From Monosiga brevicollis MX1 (Eukaryota > Opisthokonta > Choanoflagellata > Craspedida > Salpingoecidae), in contig NW_001865040.1 in NCBI RefSeq assembly GCF_000002865.3, forward strand, positions 2,300,723 to 2,364,722: a DNA stretch of 64,000 bases, in the 5' to 3' direction. Position 1 is the first letter of the stretch. Each line of letters begins with the position of its first letter. The notes beneath the pieces are model-generated. The model did not search any database. It saw only the letters and a list, made by a program, of their open reading frames with translations, and had not been told where the DNA came from. This document shows positions 21,392 through 39,847 of the stretch, in pieces. Both the position numbers and the translations under genes were made by a program.

Positions 21392-24300
21392 ATGCTGCGC
21401 CAACTTGTACATTGCGTGCTGCACGGGCGGTCCCTTCAGGTTCACTTTGAATCTGAACTCGAGTAAGCGACACAAAGGCCGTCCCAAGATCGGTCTTCGC
21501 TCGGCCGGCAGGGCAACACCCACTGTTCAACGCCCTGATGTGATGTGGTGCTGGTCGTTTGCTGCACTTAGCTTTCCACGAGCCCTAATCGCGGCTGCAC
21601 GTGAGCAAAACATCATTTTGAGCAATGCTACTGTCTACTTGCTGCAAGATGGTCTCGAAGTGCGCCTCAACCAGCTCCGAGACGTCCTCAACAAGGTTCT
21701 TTGCTCCCACTCGCCCCTCATAACTTTGCACGCTCCCAGTTGCTTCAAAAACTTGTTTGAGACAACCTCCACCGCCTCATCGCTTGTACCTTTTGTTGCC
21801 TTTGCCCCCACGTATCGGCAGGATGCCATCCTATTTGCGTACGACCGTCAGCTTTTGGATGGGGGACAGCCCGTCACATGGGATTTGGCTGTCCCAGCCC
21901 TTTCTCCTGACACACGTGCCGGTAGGTCTGGATCTCACCGCAGAAAGGCATCTCATGGCTACAAATGTTTCTCCCCCGCCTTTTTTTTCTTGCGCCAAAA
22001 GCATGTTTCTGACCCTTCCCCCCCGACTGTTCCAGCCATGCAAAGCAGCACTGTGCCCGTGGACGTCGCATTGCAGGCCGTGGTGGACGAGTGCTCCAGC
22101 AGCTTGGCACGCGCCCGCAATATTACATTGCAGCTTCTGGAGGATCTCAAGCTCACCTACTATGGCTTGCAGGCCGCTTTTACCAATGTCAAGCGCTTTC
22201 AAACGTACGCATCACTTGTATCCCTATGCTGGCCTGCAGACGACGCCTTCCTCTGAAACACTTTTGGCCCTCTGAAACACTTTTGGTTTTGTAGACAAGT
22301 CAAGACGGACCTCGAGCGCATCCAAGGCACCCTCCCAGCTCAAGCAGCACATCTCGAGACGCTACTCAATCGGTACTATGCGCCCCCATCCCTTTTCTCA
22401 GCCTTGCACCTGGCGCGTTGCCTTGGCCCACTCGCGCTCACCTCCCGTCCATGTCCTGACGGCGGCCCCCAGCCTTGAGCGATACGACAAGGTGCTAGCA
22501 GACGTCAAAGTTTACCCCCAGTACCTTGGTCTCGGACCCATGGCTCCCACCGACCCTACCCCTGATGGTCCAGGTGTGCTCTTCTCTTCTGGCTACGGAT
22601 GCTGTCATTCTTCTTGTCATGCTGATCCTCTGGCTTGCTTGCTCAACCCCGCGCCCTTTTCTTGTTCTATGTTGGTGTACCCCGGCCCCGCTATCTCCCT
22701 CACGTGTGAATGTGACAGCGGCCGTCTCTCTACAGCACGCCTTGGCACTGAAGGGCACCGACTTGCAAGGCCTGCGCCAGCGCATCCTGGCGACCGGTCG
22801 GACTGCACTGCAAACGGTTTGTCAGAGCACAAAGCCTTGGGTTGATCTACTCCAGGTGGCTGAATGGCATGGTCGGCGCTCAGTGGTTACTTCTAATCTT
22901 GTGTAGATGCAAACTACGTTGGATGATTATACCCAGCGCGTGCTCCAGGCAGCCAAGCCCGTGCAGGAAGAAGTGAATCCCGACTTTCGAACCTTTGGCG
23001 ACCAGCTGTCTGAGCATCGCAAACGCATCAAGGATGCCTTTGAAAAGCTGGCAGCCGAGCAAAACGAGGCCTTCAATCGCTTTCGCAATTGTACCGTGCC
23101 TGCACACGATGATTTAGTTGCCGCCTACCAGCGCCAGCTTCACATCACGGTGCGCCTGGCTTGCTTACGCCTGCTCTTGCTCAACTTTGTTGCCGCGACA
23201 ACCTTCGCATGGCTCATGCCTACATTCCCTAGGCGCTCTGCAACGAGACGTTGGACTTGCAGAAGCACACCTGTGCCTATGCCCTGGACGCCTTGCATAA
23301 AGTGAGTCGTCTCTCAGTAGCTCGATGCCGGTGCCGAGGGGACCTAGCTTTGATGAGTTGGCGCGCCTGATCTCACATGATTTGCTCCGCGCAGATTATC
23401 AAGCGCCAGGACACCATGACACAATTTTGTCGTGAGCAGCGCAATTTGAGTATGTTCGTTAGCGATTGGCGCCCAATATACCAGCAGCTCTTGAACACAG
23501 GCACAGCCGCTGCTACTTTCCAACTCAACCGTACCGCCGCCCTGCCGCACTCTAGCCTTCTTGCCTCTAGCGCGTCAAGTTCGTGAAGTATCGGAGAGCG
23601 CTGCGCGTCTGGTACGCCTGCCTGCCAATACCTTTCTCCTGATGGCCGAGATGCATCGACGCGCAACATTTCGAAACAGCTATACAGAGGTGTGTATTGC
23701 TCTGGCCAGTCAGCGACCTGCCTTGTGCTCCCACTCATCTTCATCCGAAATCCCGTCCATCTGATCCTTTGGTGATTGGCGACCCCTTGGCGCCGGCGTG
23801 TTCATTTGTTTGTACCGTGATGTGTGGCGATGGCAGGCGATGGAGCAGGCCCAAGCTCAGTTGAATCGCATGCGTGAGCATGAGTTGGCCCAGCGCAAAG
23901 AGTTTCACGATCGATATATTCGCCTCATGGAACACTGGCCTGCCGCGCGCCTTCTCACGGATCATCCGAGAACAGTGCGCCTGGTTACGCAAAGCTTTGA
24001 TGAACAACTCCCCGTCATGGACGTTGAATGGCTGGAGGAGGTGCGCGAGCAGCTGCGCGAGGTGCTTGAGCAGCACGAGTACACCACGCCGTATCCCGAC
24101 CTACAGCAAGGGCAGCGGCTCTTGCATCCACGTGTTTCAGGCACCGACACGCCTCCATCGACAGCACGGCCAACCAATGGTCCCTCTGAGGTCTTTTCCA
24201 GCTCCGTCCCAGAGGCCTCAGTCCAGGATGAGGGCTTGGTGAGCGATCTTCGTGCACAAATATCGGCTCTGCAGAAAGAGGTCTTGGCCTTGCATCTTGA

Positions 24301-25997
24301 GTGTCATCTTCATAAAAGTGGCAAAAGCCTTTATTCTACCAGCAGCCACCCAGCGTCGCAATGTGACCCGGCACGGCAGCTTTCGCCAATTGCCGAGGCT
24401 GACTCGTCACCCCACTCTCCCTCGCCTGCCTACTCGCGCGATGACCGCTCGCCTCCGTCTACCGATGCCGACACCGTTGCCCAGTTGCACCAGGCGCAAT
24501 CTCAAGTGGCATCGCTGCAAGCACAGCTGGAGGTTTTGCAGGAAAAATACGAGGACTCGCGCGTAAGTCTCTGCCCACTGTCTGGTCTTTCACTCGTTGC
24601 AGTCATCATCTCTTCGTCGCAAACTTTTGTCGCTCTACTTTTATTGATTCCCTTTTGCGTGCTGTTGCTCATGCGCATTTCCAATTGCTTGTCGCCTACA
24701 ATTTCGCGTGGGTTGCGCTGGTACAGCGATTGGCAGAGGCGGCGCAAGATGAGCTTACCCGCAGCGTGCTGCAATATTCGATTGCGCCCGCGGCCATGTC
24801 TTCTGACAACTTGCCTGAGACTGCGATGCAGCAGGGCCCGAACAAGCTGGCTCAGAACGATGAAGAGAACGCGACCAGTGATGTGGATGCGGCCGGCCAG
24901 GATGAGGCGTCTCTTGCATTGCGATCAAACAAGGCGAGCAAATCCACCTTACAGCCCGAAGCAACGGATGCCGACGCGACTAGCAGGGAAATTGAGGTTT
25001 CTGTCCCTGTATTTGCTTCAGCGCGGAGCGACAGCCTCGACCTTGCGGTCGCGGATGACGGTGATGGGGATGGTGACGAGGATCATCTCAGTGACGATGA
25101 CGACGCTTCTGACGCGGTTGCTGTTAGCAGCGTAGCCAGTGCTTCTGGCGAGGAGAGGCACCCAGTTGTCGAAGCGTCTGCTGCATCTGCCTCGTCGGCT
25201 CCGGGACACGCGGCAGAGCAGAAAGACTTGGCGCCTGTGAGCGCAGCCTTGTCTCCCAGCTATCAGCGCGTTAAGCTTGCAATCTACGACTTTGAGGTGT
25301 GTCGCTCGCTGTTGCGACTGAGTCTGGCTGCGATCACCGCAGTGAGTCTGTCTTCGTTTGTGCGCCAAAAGGGCTGACTGGTTCCCTTTTGTGGTCTGCT
25401 TTTCCCCTTGCTCTTAGGTTGGTGACACGGTCTTGTTCATGGCGCAAAATCACTCCATCGAGTACATGAAGGCTTTCCGCGTAAGTCATTTGAGTTGTCG
25501 TTGACCATTCGTATGATTTGGCATGGTGCGATTTGGCTGATGCTCATGTGCCCATCCTTTTCTTTTTTAATTTTTAATTTTTAATTTTTTTGGTTGTATT
25601 CGTTCTTTGGTGTGATGCATCATCAACTGGATGCTCATTCAACAGCGGAGCAAAGATGATGGCTCAGAGCCCATTGAGTGTATCTTGACCCAGAGGCAAA
25701 TGGTGGTTCATGGGGCGCTTCGACAGACGTGAGTCAATGCATGTCTTGTCCAATGAACAACTGGCATCCGTTTCTCATGCGTGTGGTGATGGTGATGGCG
25801 TTGGGCGTTGCAGGAAAGACACAAAGGAGAAAAAACTTGTTCATCCGTTTCTTGTGACACGTTTGAAGTGCCTCAGCCGTCCGAAGCAGAGTGACGGGAG
25901 TGATAAGTGCTATGGCTTGCCGAAAGGCCGTTGGTTTGTCAAGGCCAAGGAAACGACGATTCACATTCCTGGTATTATCAACCAAAGCAAGAAATAG
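21392..25997 (+). CDS. FIP200/ATG11-like autophagy scaffold (RB1CC1 homologue)
   Basis: Exons include 21392-21462, 21572-21695, 21822-21921, 22036-22204, 22295-22372, 22473-22575, 22736-22855, 22907-23149, 23233-23301, from 23395, from about 23550 to 23690, 23836-24562, 24727-25296, 25418-25480, 25646-25728 and 25814-25997. The N-terminus (MLRQLVHCVLHGRSLQVHFE) has the ubiquitin-like opening seen in this family, followed by VYLLQDGLEVRLNQL and DAILFAYDRQLLDGG. The middle is long, helical and coiled-coil, including a QLHQAQSQVASLQAQLEVLQ heptad region. The C-terminus forms the claw domain: DFEVGDTVLFMAQN, then an EPIECILTQRQM strand, then CYGLPKGRWFVKAKETTIH, matching the vGd.vl and lG..fyrVkA pattern of FIP200 and Atg11. 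Known members scaffold the ULK1/Atg1 kinase complex and bind cargo receptors through the claw. An acidic serine-rich region (about 24.9-25.2 kb) precedes the claw. The stop is 43 bases from the convergent MYST gene's stop. Confidence 0.85.
22250..22286 (+). repeat. Short tandem duplication next to a splice acceptor
   Basis: The 18-base word beginning CCTCTGAAACAC occurs twice with a period of 19 bases (22250-22267 and 22269-22286), just before the TTTTGTAG acceptor at 22287-22294 in the FIP200/ATG11-like gene. Confidence 0.9.
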
Positions 25998-26040
25998 CTT
26001 GTGATTGCCTTTAGCTTTTTTTTGAATTTCGCCCCATCAA

Positions 26041-27922
26041 TTAATTTTCAGTGAGTGTGGGTGGCGTCCATTGCAATTTGTCGGCATCTACAGTGCAACA
26101 CCATGAGCAATGGCAAGAGCGACGGGGTCGGGCAAAAGCCGGTGCACAAGGAGAGACAAACCTAGGCGGCGCGGCCGCGCAGGAATCTTGAGAATTGACT
26201 GTTCGGGGCACACGGCGCGGAAGGCAGAGCGAACAGGGAGGCCAAGGAAGAAAATGAGGCTGGGGGACGCGAGCTGGACCGTCAATCATGTTGTTGGCGC
26301 GCCTACCGCCTACCTCGGTCAAAATCACGTATTGGCTGCGCCATTGCTTGATAAAGCCAAGATATTGGAGTGTACTAATCAGGTCTGTGTCGAGGATGCC
26401 AGTTGTCTCGCTCATGTCCCGGACTGATACATGCGAGCTATTTTTGCGTTCATGAAGATACCGTACAATGGCCTCGCGCCAATACGAGCGGTAGCTGAGC
26501 AGCCCGAGGTCTGACAATGGCTTTTCAGGAGAGCCAGGCACGCCCTCGCGAATTGAAAGAAGGTAGCCTGTGATGCACAGACGCACACACCAGCACGCAG
26601 TCAAGGGGCGAGCACGACTTGGGCTAAGAACAGGCGGTACGGGCACAAAGCCATTTCTGAGTTGGATGACGCACTAAATTCAATCATGAGTTTGCCATAA
26701 CCCTTGCGTTGATGTTGCGGCAGCGTCATGATGCATGAAAGGTTGTAGTTGAGGAAGGATTGCTTCTCCTTTGAGAAATAGCCCACAATGCGGGCGCCAT
26801 GCTCGGTCCACTCCGTCAGGACGTAGAACCAAAAGGGTTCGACATCCGTGTACAGCGTCTTTGTGCTCAGGAACAGTTTGGACAGGAGACAAAGGTTTTG
26901 GCAGTAGACCTGAAAGCGATTACCAGCGACACAGGCAAAATAAAGCTGAGTTTGCGAGAGGGGGAAGCAAACGCGGGCGCTTGGAGGGTCTGGGTGATGC
27001 TGAAAGGCACCTTTTCAACAGCCCCATCAACCTCCCAGACGGCGAGGTTGCCTGCGCGATAAATCTCAGCTCCGGGGGGGTGTGGCGGGTGAAAACGATG
27101 TGGCCGGAGCTAACAACAAGTGCAGTGGGCATTCAGTCATGAGAGGATGAGGGGGATGAGGGAGGGGCAAGACAGGTGCATGTGCATGGCTTCATTTTCT
27201 GACCGCGTGGCGAGTGAGCTGGTTGGCAGTGGCAAAGTATTGAAGGCAGAACTCGCAAATAAAGATTGTTTCGCGCTGGACAAGCTCCTGTTTGCACGAT
27301 AAGGAAGCGATGAGCACCAGAAGCCGGCAGTACACAGTCAGGGTAGCTGAAACGAGGAAGAGAGATCATAGATGTCACCTGGGGGTAAGGTGACATGTAC
27401 CAGGCCGGGATCTTGTACGAGCCGATGACCACTGCGGATAGGGCTTGGCTGCAGTATCACAGGCAATCAAAAGGGTCAACGAGCGAAGCAGTGCTGGGTC
27501 CAGGAGTGGTGTCTCGGAAGAAGCAAAGCAGAGAAAGAGGGAGGCATGCTACTCTTACGCTTCGTGTGCCCGCGTGCGTTGCACTTCGGATCGTGCGATG
27601 GCTGTATCAGATTGCATCGATTGGTGGGGTTAGAGGACATGGGGCGTTGCCAGCGGGGTTTGAAAAGGGTTATCGACCCACCTTTGTCGATCATGGCAGT
27701 TGAGGCGAGGCGAAAGAGCTCAGCATCTTCTGTGGTCGGCTCGTGGGTGGGCTAAAGGTGCAGGGTGTGGCAACGGTCATGAACGGCGGAAGCCGACGTA
27801 ATGATGTGCTGGGTATGCGGGTGAGGGTCATACGTCATTGCGCGCGGTGGTGATGTTGGCCAGGACGCTGTCAAGCTTCGCGTGTTCATCCTTGAGGCTC
27901 ACGGTTTCCAGTTCATCGTAAA
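26041..27922 (-). CDS. MYST-family histone acetyltransferase
   Basis: The enzyme transfers acetyl from acetyl-CoA to lysines on histones and other nuclear proteins. In minus-strand order the exons give [18 protein letters not shown] (about 27.45 kb), then the C2HC finger [18 protein letters not shown] (about 27.22 kb), then [20 protein letters not shown]. After that comes [18 protein letters not shown], then [17 protein letters not shown] and [10 protein letters not shown]. The catalytic Cys is in [11 protein letters not shown], and the acetyl-CoA loop is [14 protein letters not shown]. Splicing from GAATTTA|GTGCGT joins this to YLLSIREG and to the catalytic Glu in [18 protein letters not shown]. 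The last exon ends [12 protein letters not shown] with the stop at 26041. The winged-helix tail ([19 protein letters not shown]) looks most like TIP60/KAT5, but the subfamily is not certain. Exons at 27689-27751 and about 27839-27922 may be its N-terminal part. I found no chromo or Tudor-knot domain, so the 5' end is unresolved. Confidence 0.85.
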
Positions 27923-28054
27923 CTACATTACCAAGGAGGGTGTGACACAGCGTGGTTGAGACTTGGTGCCAACTATCAGGGCGTCAGAGGGGGGGGTGGA
28001 GACTGACCAGCACGGGCCCTTTGGCGTGGCGAGGGTACTTTGATTGGGGATGAA

Positions 28055-28320
28055 TCAGCATTGGTCTAAATGGAGTATTTGACGCCGGCCTTGTGAGGTG
28101 TCCCGAGCATGTGATGCAGGATGCAGCAAGACTGCACTGGCAATGAGATCGCACCGATTGTACATCCACAAAGCCGCTTGGGCGATGGCTGGAGCGTGCT
28201 GGGCGGCCTTCGCTGTGAACGCGACGCCGAAGCGGCGTGCGCCTTCTGGCGCGATCGACTGTGCGCAAGCGACTCTCAGTTCTTTGGCGAGCAGGTGCAG
28301 TGCTGGGTACTGGCCGACGG
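28055..28320 (-). CDS. Possible alanine-rich exon, unassigned
   Basis: After an acceptor-like CAG at about 28321-28323, one minus-strand frame is open to a TGA at 28055. It contains GQYPALHLLAKELRVACAQ and AQHAPAIAQAALWMYNRCDL, which look like amphipathic helices. There is no early Met, so it would be an internal or terminal exon, either of a small gene or of the 5' part of the MYST gene. Competing frames in the same stretch are also open because of the high GC content, so the call is weak. Confidence 0.25.
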
Positions 28321-28323
28321 CTG

Positions 28324-29971
28324 ATATTGCGAGTGCGTGTGGGCGGAGAAGGGTGAGTCAATTGTGGCGTCATCGCGATTACCGAGCCATCTCGCTACAA
28401 GGGGGGCGGGGCGGCCGACGCAGGGTGCGGTGGGCATACCCCTTGACGTTGGGGCAGCCGGAAAGCGTAAAATGAGTCTCAAATTTACCCGTGGCATGGC
28501 CCCTGCCATCACAGCCTATGCGATGCGATTGGTGGAAGGGGGTGAGGGAGCACGAAGGCGGAAACAAGGAGAGTGGGCGAATGAAGAGGAGGTGCAAAAC
28601 GTTCAAAAACTTGCCGGGAGTCGGGCAGCCACTCGAGTTTTTGGGCGTGCCCTGATGAAGTTTCAAAGCGTTGGCATCAAGTGTCATTGTGCCAAGGGCA
28701 TGTGGCAGGATGAGATTGTGCACGGGCCCGAATCAAGACGATCATGATCCTGACGAGGTCATGAGAAGTCCCGTTTGAGAGATCGATCGATTCTGGCAAG
28801 CTGTCGTACCTTGGGCATCGTGACTATCTTGACCCAGAATCACAGCAGACCTGCCTACCTAGCCTCAACTACCGGCACCCCGTCCCTGCCCACCTCCTTC
28901 GGCTCTGCCCGATACAGCAATGACCTCATCGATCGAGCCAAGATCCGACAGAGCGACAGAACGACGACAGAGAGAGAGCGAGAGAGAGAGCGAAAGAGAG
29001 AGAAAAAAAAAAATAAAAAATAACCGTCCAAGTGGTAGTGTGATATCCATCACACTTTATCCTTCTATGAGCCCACATGCTTGTGTATTGCTTGCATTGT
29101 CTCTCTCTACTGTTGTTCGAACATGCAGTTGTTCTTTGATGTTCTTTCTTTTGTGCAGAGAGAGGTGTGTGGGCGAGTTGGAGAGACAGAGGGAGCGATC
29201 GAGAGGTAGTGAGATTCAGAGAAGGAGGTGATTGTGGAAAAGGTGACCATGTATAAGCGTACAGTGAAGAAGAGATTGAGCAGCAATCAAAGAGTCTTTC
29301 AGGGATACTTTGTCGTCGCGTTGAATGTCAAAGAGGTACATGTAGGAGTAAAAACACCAGCAGTTCTTTGTATTTTTCATTTGTGCCTTGTTTGCGGTAA
29401 CAACTCTCGCTCTCTCTTCTGTGTGTGTGTGTGTGGCCATGTGTGTCAGCTGGCGGTCAAGGGCAGCGGGGGTGATGGTGCAGAAGGGAGAGGGAGAGCG
29501 GTCTTGACTGGGAATGAGGAGGGGCGAGGTCAAGGGCAAGGGCAGGGGCTTGGCCATTGGCGTGTGTCGAACCGCAGGCATGGGTTGATATGGGTGTGGC
29601 ATGTGTGGGAATGGAAAAACCACGCCGCTGTTCATCACTGGAGCGGATTGCGCTGCTGGTTATGCCCTCGCGCGCCAACTCTTGCACCTTGACTTACGCC
29701 AAGTCTGGTGAATCCAGGGTGGGGCGGAAGGACAGGGGGAAGCAGGGGAAGGGTGTTTTGGGTTCTTGTGGGCTATATGCGTGTCTCGTCGTTCTGCTCA
29801 TTGGCCGAGCTTGTCGTCGTTTTGCCAAAGTCGCCACGTGCTTTGCTCCGACGCGTCGCCCTGTCTTCGCCTCGCACGACCACCGCGAACCACTCATGCG
29901 ACTGACTGATGCGGCATGCATTTCCCCTCCTCTTCTCCTTTGATGCATTTCTTTTCTTCTTAGATACAGCC
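28324..29971. other. Intergenic region with GA tract, upstream of EPRS
   Basis: No domain-bearing frame is seen. A purine-rich (GA)n/(A)n tract at 28969-29022 and a short TG run near 29422-29435 are the visible features. The interval lies between the divergent MYST and EPRS genes and should hold both promoters. Confidence 0.45.
28969..29022 (+). repeat. GA-rich purine tract
   Basis: An AGAGAG array with a few CG interruptions runs into an A-rich end (AAAAAAAAAAATAAAAAATAA), giving a nearly all-purine strand of about 54 bases. Confidence 0.9.
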
Positions 29972-36625
<6,654 letters not shown>

Positions 36626-37920
36626 ACGCCTTTTCTTTTGCGTTGGTTGGCCTGTGGAAACAGCTCTTTCTTGTTTTTGGCGTCAAGTCGCTCTTGTGGC
36701 CTGGACATGCATGATGTTGTGGGGATGAAAAAGGGAACTGGCCCGTTGCTCTGATCATGTTTTATGCCGTCTACCCAATCGACGTCGCCTCTTTGTGATC
36801 TGTGACGTGACGTTGAAAGATGCGATGATGGTGATGACAATGCGCAGACACAAAACCGGCTTTTCGTCCACCCCCGGACAACCTCTTAATGACCTCTTAA
36901 TGACCTCCATACAACCCCATACACGCCTCGACCCGACCCCCGTACCACCTCGAACCAGCCTCGTGCCGCCCAACATGGAGGAGCATATTCTAAAATTAGG
37001 CGATACACCCCGAAATAGCACACTTACACCACGTTGCACGCGACAGCTACATGCGCCCCATTTCGTTGGATTTTTGAGATTTCGCTGCAGTTACACCTTC
37101 TGCCCTTCTCTTCCCCCTTTGGCATGATGCAGGACCACATCAAGCCACCTCACATAAGGAAGAAGAACCAGTCTCAAGACCGGTTTGCCTCTGACTTCAT
37201 GACCAAACGTTTCAACGTTACACACCAATTACCCGCCCATCGTGTTAGTCACGTCTTTCCCTTTGTTCCCTCCCTCTCTCTTCTCTCTCTCTCTCTCTTT
37301 CTTTGAGTCGGGGCCGCAAAGGGAATGGTTCATTTTCCTTTCTTGCACCCCACGTTGAGCTGATTTGTCATTCGTTGTTGGACCGGTTCACCATGGCCTG
37401 CTAACGCGCTGCCACTCGCTTTTCCTTGCGCGCCTCCTCCCTGAGCATTGTTCCCCCTTTCCTGTATTGTATTGTTTGCTTGAAACACTTACATACACGC
37501 TAGTGTGTATTGGCCCCTGCCGTTTTGGTTTTCAAGATGCTGCTCTAACATCTCGACTTTTGTTCTAAAGGTCATCATCTCCTCAGTACGTTTCAACGTC
37601 GTCGTTTGTGCGTGCTCTTGTGTGTGGGTGTGTGTGTGTGTGTGTGTCGTGGCGACCGCCTGCAGCTGCAGTGCACGCGCCATGCGCTTTTTTTTTTTTT
37701 TTATGGGAGATCTGGTCCTTGTTTGTATCGGCTGTGTCGTGGCTGCTCCCTCTCTTTCTTTTGCCATTCTGTTGACTGTGTGCGCATCGCCTGCAGCTCA
37801 CCGGTTTGGTCGCACTGCCCTTTCTCTTCTTGGCGACTCCACCCCGCTGCCCTTTTAGACGCTTTCCGTTTTTTTAGCTGCTAACGTAACCCAGTTCCGA
37901 TAACTTCGTCAACCGCCATC
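36626..37920. other. Intergenic region between EPRS and the next gene
   Basis: No credible coding frame. A short direct repeat (CCTCTTAATGA twice, then CCTCC) lies at about 36883-36910. A pyrimidine-rich CTCTCT stretch is at about 37260-37305, a TG run at 37628-37646 and a T16 run at about 37687-37702. The last 600 bases are pyrimidine-rich and probably contain the promoter and 5' leader of the 37.9 kb gene. Confidence 0.45.
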
Positions 37921-39195
37921 ATGGCTTCCATCCCTGCCCTAGCTGCTTTGTCTTCTGCTATGCGACGAACTTCGTCTGACGCCACATTGTCTTTTTTGTC
38001 AACCCTGAACAACCGCCAAAACTCGTCCGAGTCACTGCAAGAGCTCGACGTGCCTGTCCTGCGTGGTCCTGGATCACCTTTTGGTTCTGGTGCTAGCCTT
38101 GACCTGTCCCGCACCGCCGGTCTCCTCGATAGCTTCTCCGGTCTTGACGATCTCGACTTGAGCGCCTTTGACTCTGATACCGACTCTGCTTTTGTTGCTG
38201 CTGCCTCGGCTCAAGTGCCTTTGGCCCCGACCACCACTGCCACCTCAGCGCCCACACCCGCTCCCCTGAGCGCCGACAACGCCAACAGCATCCTCAAGCT
38301 GTTCCAGTCGACCCTAGCTGAACCCGGCTTTGACCTTGAGATGATGCTTGAGGCCAAGCAGGTGGACGGGGGCATCCTGCCCCCGCCCGCCACCACCCTG
38401 CACGAGGCTTCAACGGCCGCCAGCGCCAGCGGCGTCACTTTTACCGTCGGTGACCCGGAGCTGGACCAGCTGCAGCCGTTGGAGTACAGTGACTGGGATA
38501 GCTCCAGCACTGGACTGAGCCCGTCACAACCCGCCTCTCCTGTGGAGCAGACGCAGTCGACACAGCAACACCAATCCATGTACGGCGCACCCGTAACCTC
38601 GGCCATGGTCACCGGTAACGGCAGCTTTTATGGTCTGCTGGAGACGGAGGGCGATCACATGATGCCCCCGGTCTTGCGTTCACCCATGGTGTCGTCAGCC
38701 TTTCTGCGCGACATGGAGCAGGCGCCTCTGACTTCGTCGGCCTCACTCGCTCGTTCGGACCGCATGGACGCTAGCCTCGAGCGCCTCCTCGATTTCGACT
38801 CTGACTTTGACCTAAACTCACTCATCGCGCCCGCCCGTTCCCCCGTCGTCACATCCACGGCCACTGCGCCTTCGGCAACGGCACCGGCACCGGGCTCACT
38901 TCGTCCCTCGCAAACGACCACCACGCTCTGCGAGCGGGCCATGGCGCGTGGCTCAGGGCAACAGCCGTCCAAGACTCATGAGGACGTCGTTTCGACCAGT
39001 GCTGCTACTACCCGTCCCATGCTGTCATCCAAGGGCAAGATTAAGACACAAAAGGAGAAGCGCTTCACCATGCGTGAACTGGATCAGCGCAACGAGCACT
39101 TGCGGCGTCACATTGACGAAACCAAGGGCGCTGTCTCGGATGCCCTTCGTGTCCTCAACCAACTGTGGGCCAGCGGCAAGCTTCCCGGCTTGTAA
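37921..39195 (+). CDS. Acidic, low-complexity protein with C-terminal coiled coil; unassigned
   Basis: A single 424-codon frame without introns, with ATG in a CATCATGG context. The N-terminal third is serine-rich with an acidic/hydrophobic patch (GLDDLDLSAFDSDTDSAF). A similar patch lies near residue 290 (LLDFDSDFDLNSLI). Such DL/DF patches resemble transactivation segments. The middle is rich in A, P, T and S. The last 55 residues are basic and then helical: KIKTQKEKRFTMRELDQ, then NEHLRRHIDETKGAVSDALRVL with leucines and hydrophobics at heptad spacing. This looks like the leucine-zipper half of a bZIP, but a standard NxxAAxxCR basic region is absent. A transcriptional co-regulator is a reasonable guess, not a conclusion. 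Codon use is typical of the window and there is a clean stop, so I take it as real. Confidence 0.7.
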   Translation: MASIPALAALSSAMRRTSSDATLSFLSTLNNRQNSSESLQELDVPVLRGPGSPFGSGASLDLSRTAGLLDSFSGLDDLDLSAFDSDTDSAFVAAASAQVPLAPTTTATSAPTPAPLSADNANSILKLFQSTLAEPGFDLEMMLEAKQVDGGILPPPATTLHEASTAASASGVTFTVGDPELDQLQPLEYSDWDSSSTGLSPSQPASPVEQTQSTQQHQSMYGAPVTSAMVTGNGSFYGLLETEGDHMMPPVLRSPMVSSAFLRDMEQAPLTSSASLARSDRMDASLERLLDFDSDFDLNSLIAPARSPVVTSTATAPSATAPAPGSLRPSQTTTTLCERAMARGSGQQPSKTHEDVVSTSAATTRPMLSSKGKIKTQKEKRFTMRELDQRNEHLRRHIDETKGAVSDALRVLNQLWASGKLPGL

Positions 39196-39847
39196 CCCGT
39201 CCCTCTGTTCTGTTCAGTGTGTATCATGTCTGTCCGTCTGTTGTACGTGTGTGTGTATGCGTACAAAGTAGCATCAGCTTTCTCTGTCATCTTTCCTGTT
39301 TTTGCTCAGGTGGAATAAAAAAATCTTGCGAGTCTTTTAAATTTCCTTGTTCATCCTTGTCGTGTCATGTTCTTTTTTTTTTTTTTGATTTGCTTCGTCA
39401 TCTTGGCTGCTGGCGAAGCCTGAAATTTGTTCCTTTTTTATCCCGCCTGACACTGCGTGTCCGCCTGTGCTCGTGACCAGCTCCGCGTTCTATTGCTTTC
39501 TTACATAGCGCCCTCAGAGGGTTTGTTCTCGTCTTTTGCGTGCTGCCATTTCCGGCAACTTTAATCTCTTGAAGATGAACCTGAATCCATTGTCATCTCT
39601 CTTTAAGTCTTTCTTGAATAAAGTCATCCCAATGCGCACTACTCTAGTCGAATAGACTTTAACTCGGCAAGTGTCTGCGCACAACTGCAAAACCACTGCA
39701 AGAGGGTGTGTATCTGTCTCTAATTATGTGATTGGTCATTTTTGCACAGCAAAAACAAAGAGAAAAGGAATAAAGAGCGCATAGCAAGGAGTCAAGAGGT
39801 CACACAGGGTGCCAATGAAAACAAAACGAAACCAATGATTGGCATCC
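39196..39847. other. Intergenic space between convergent genes
   Basis: This holds the 3' regions of the 37.9 kb gene (+) and the 39.8 kb gene (-). AATAAA occurs at 39316-39321 and again near 39617-39622 on the + strand; either could be the poly(A) signal of the upstream gene. A T14 run lies at about 39373-39386. Confidence 0.45.
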
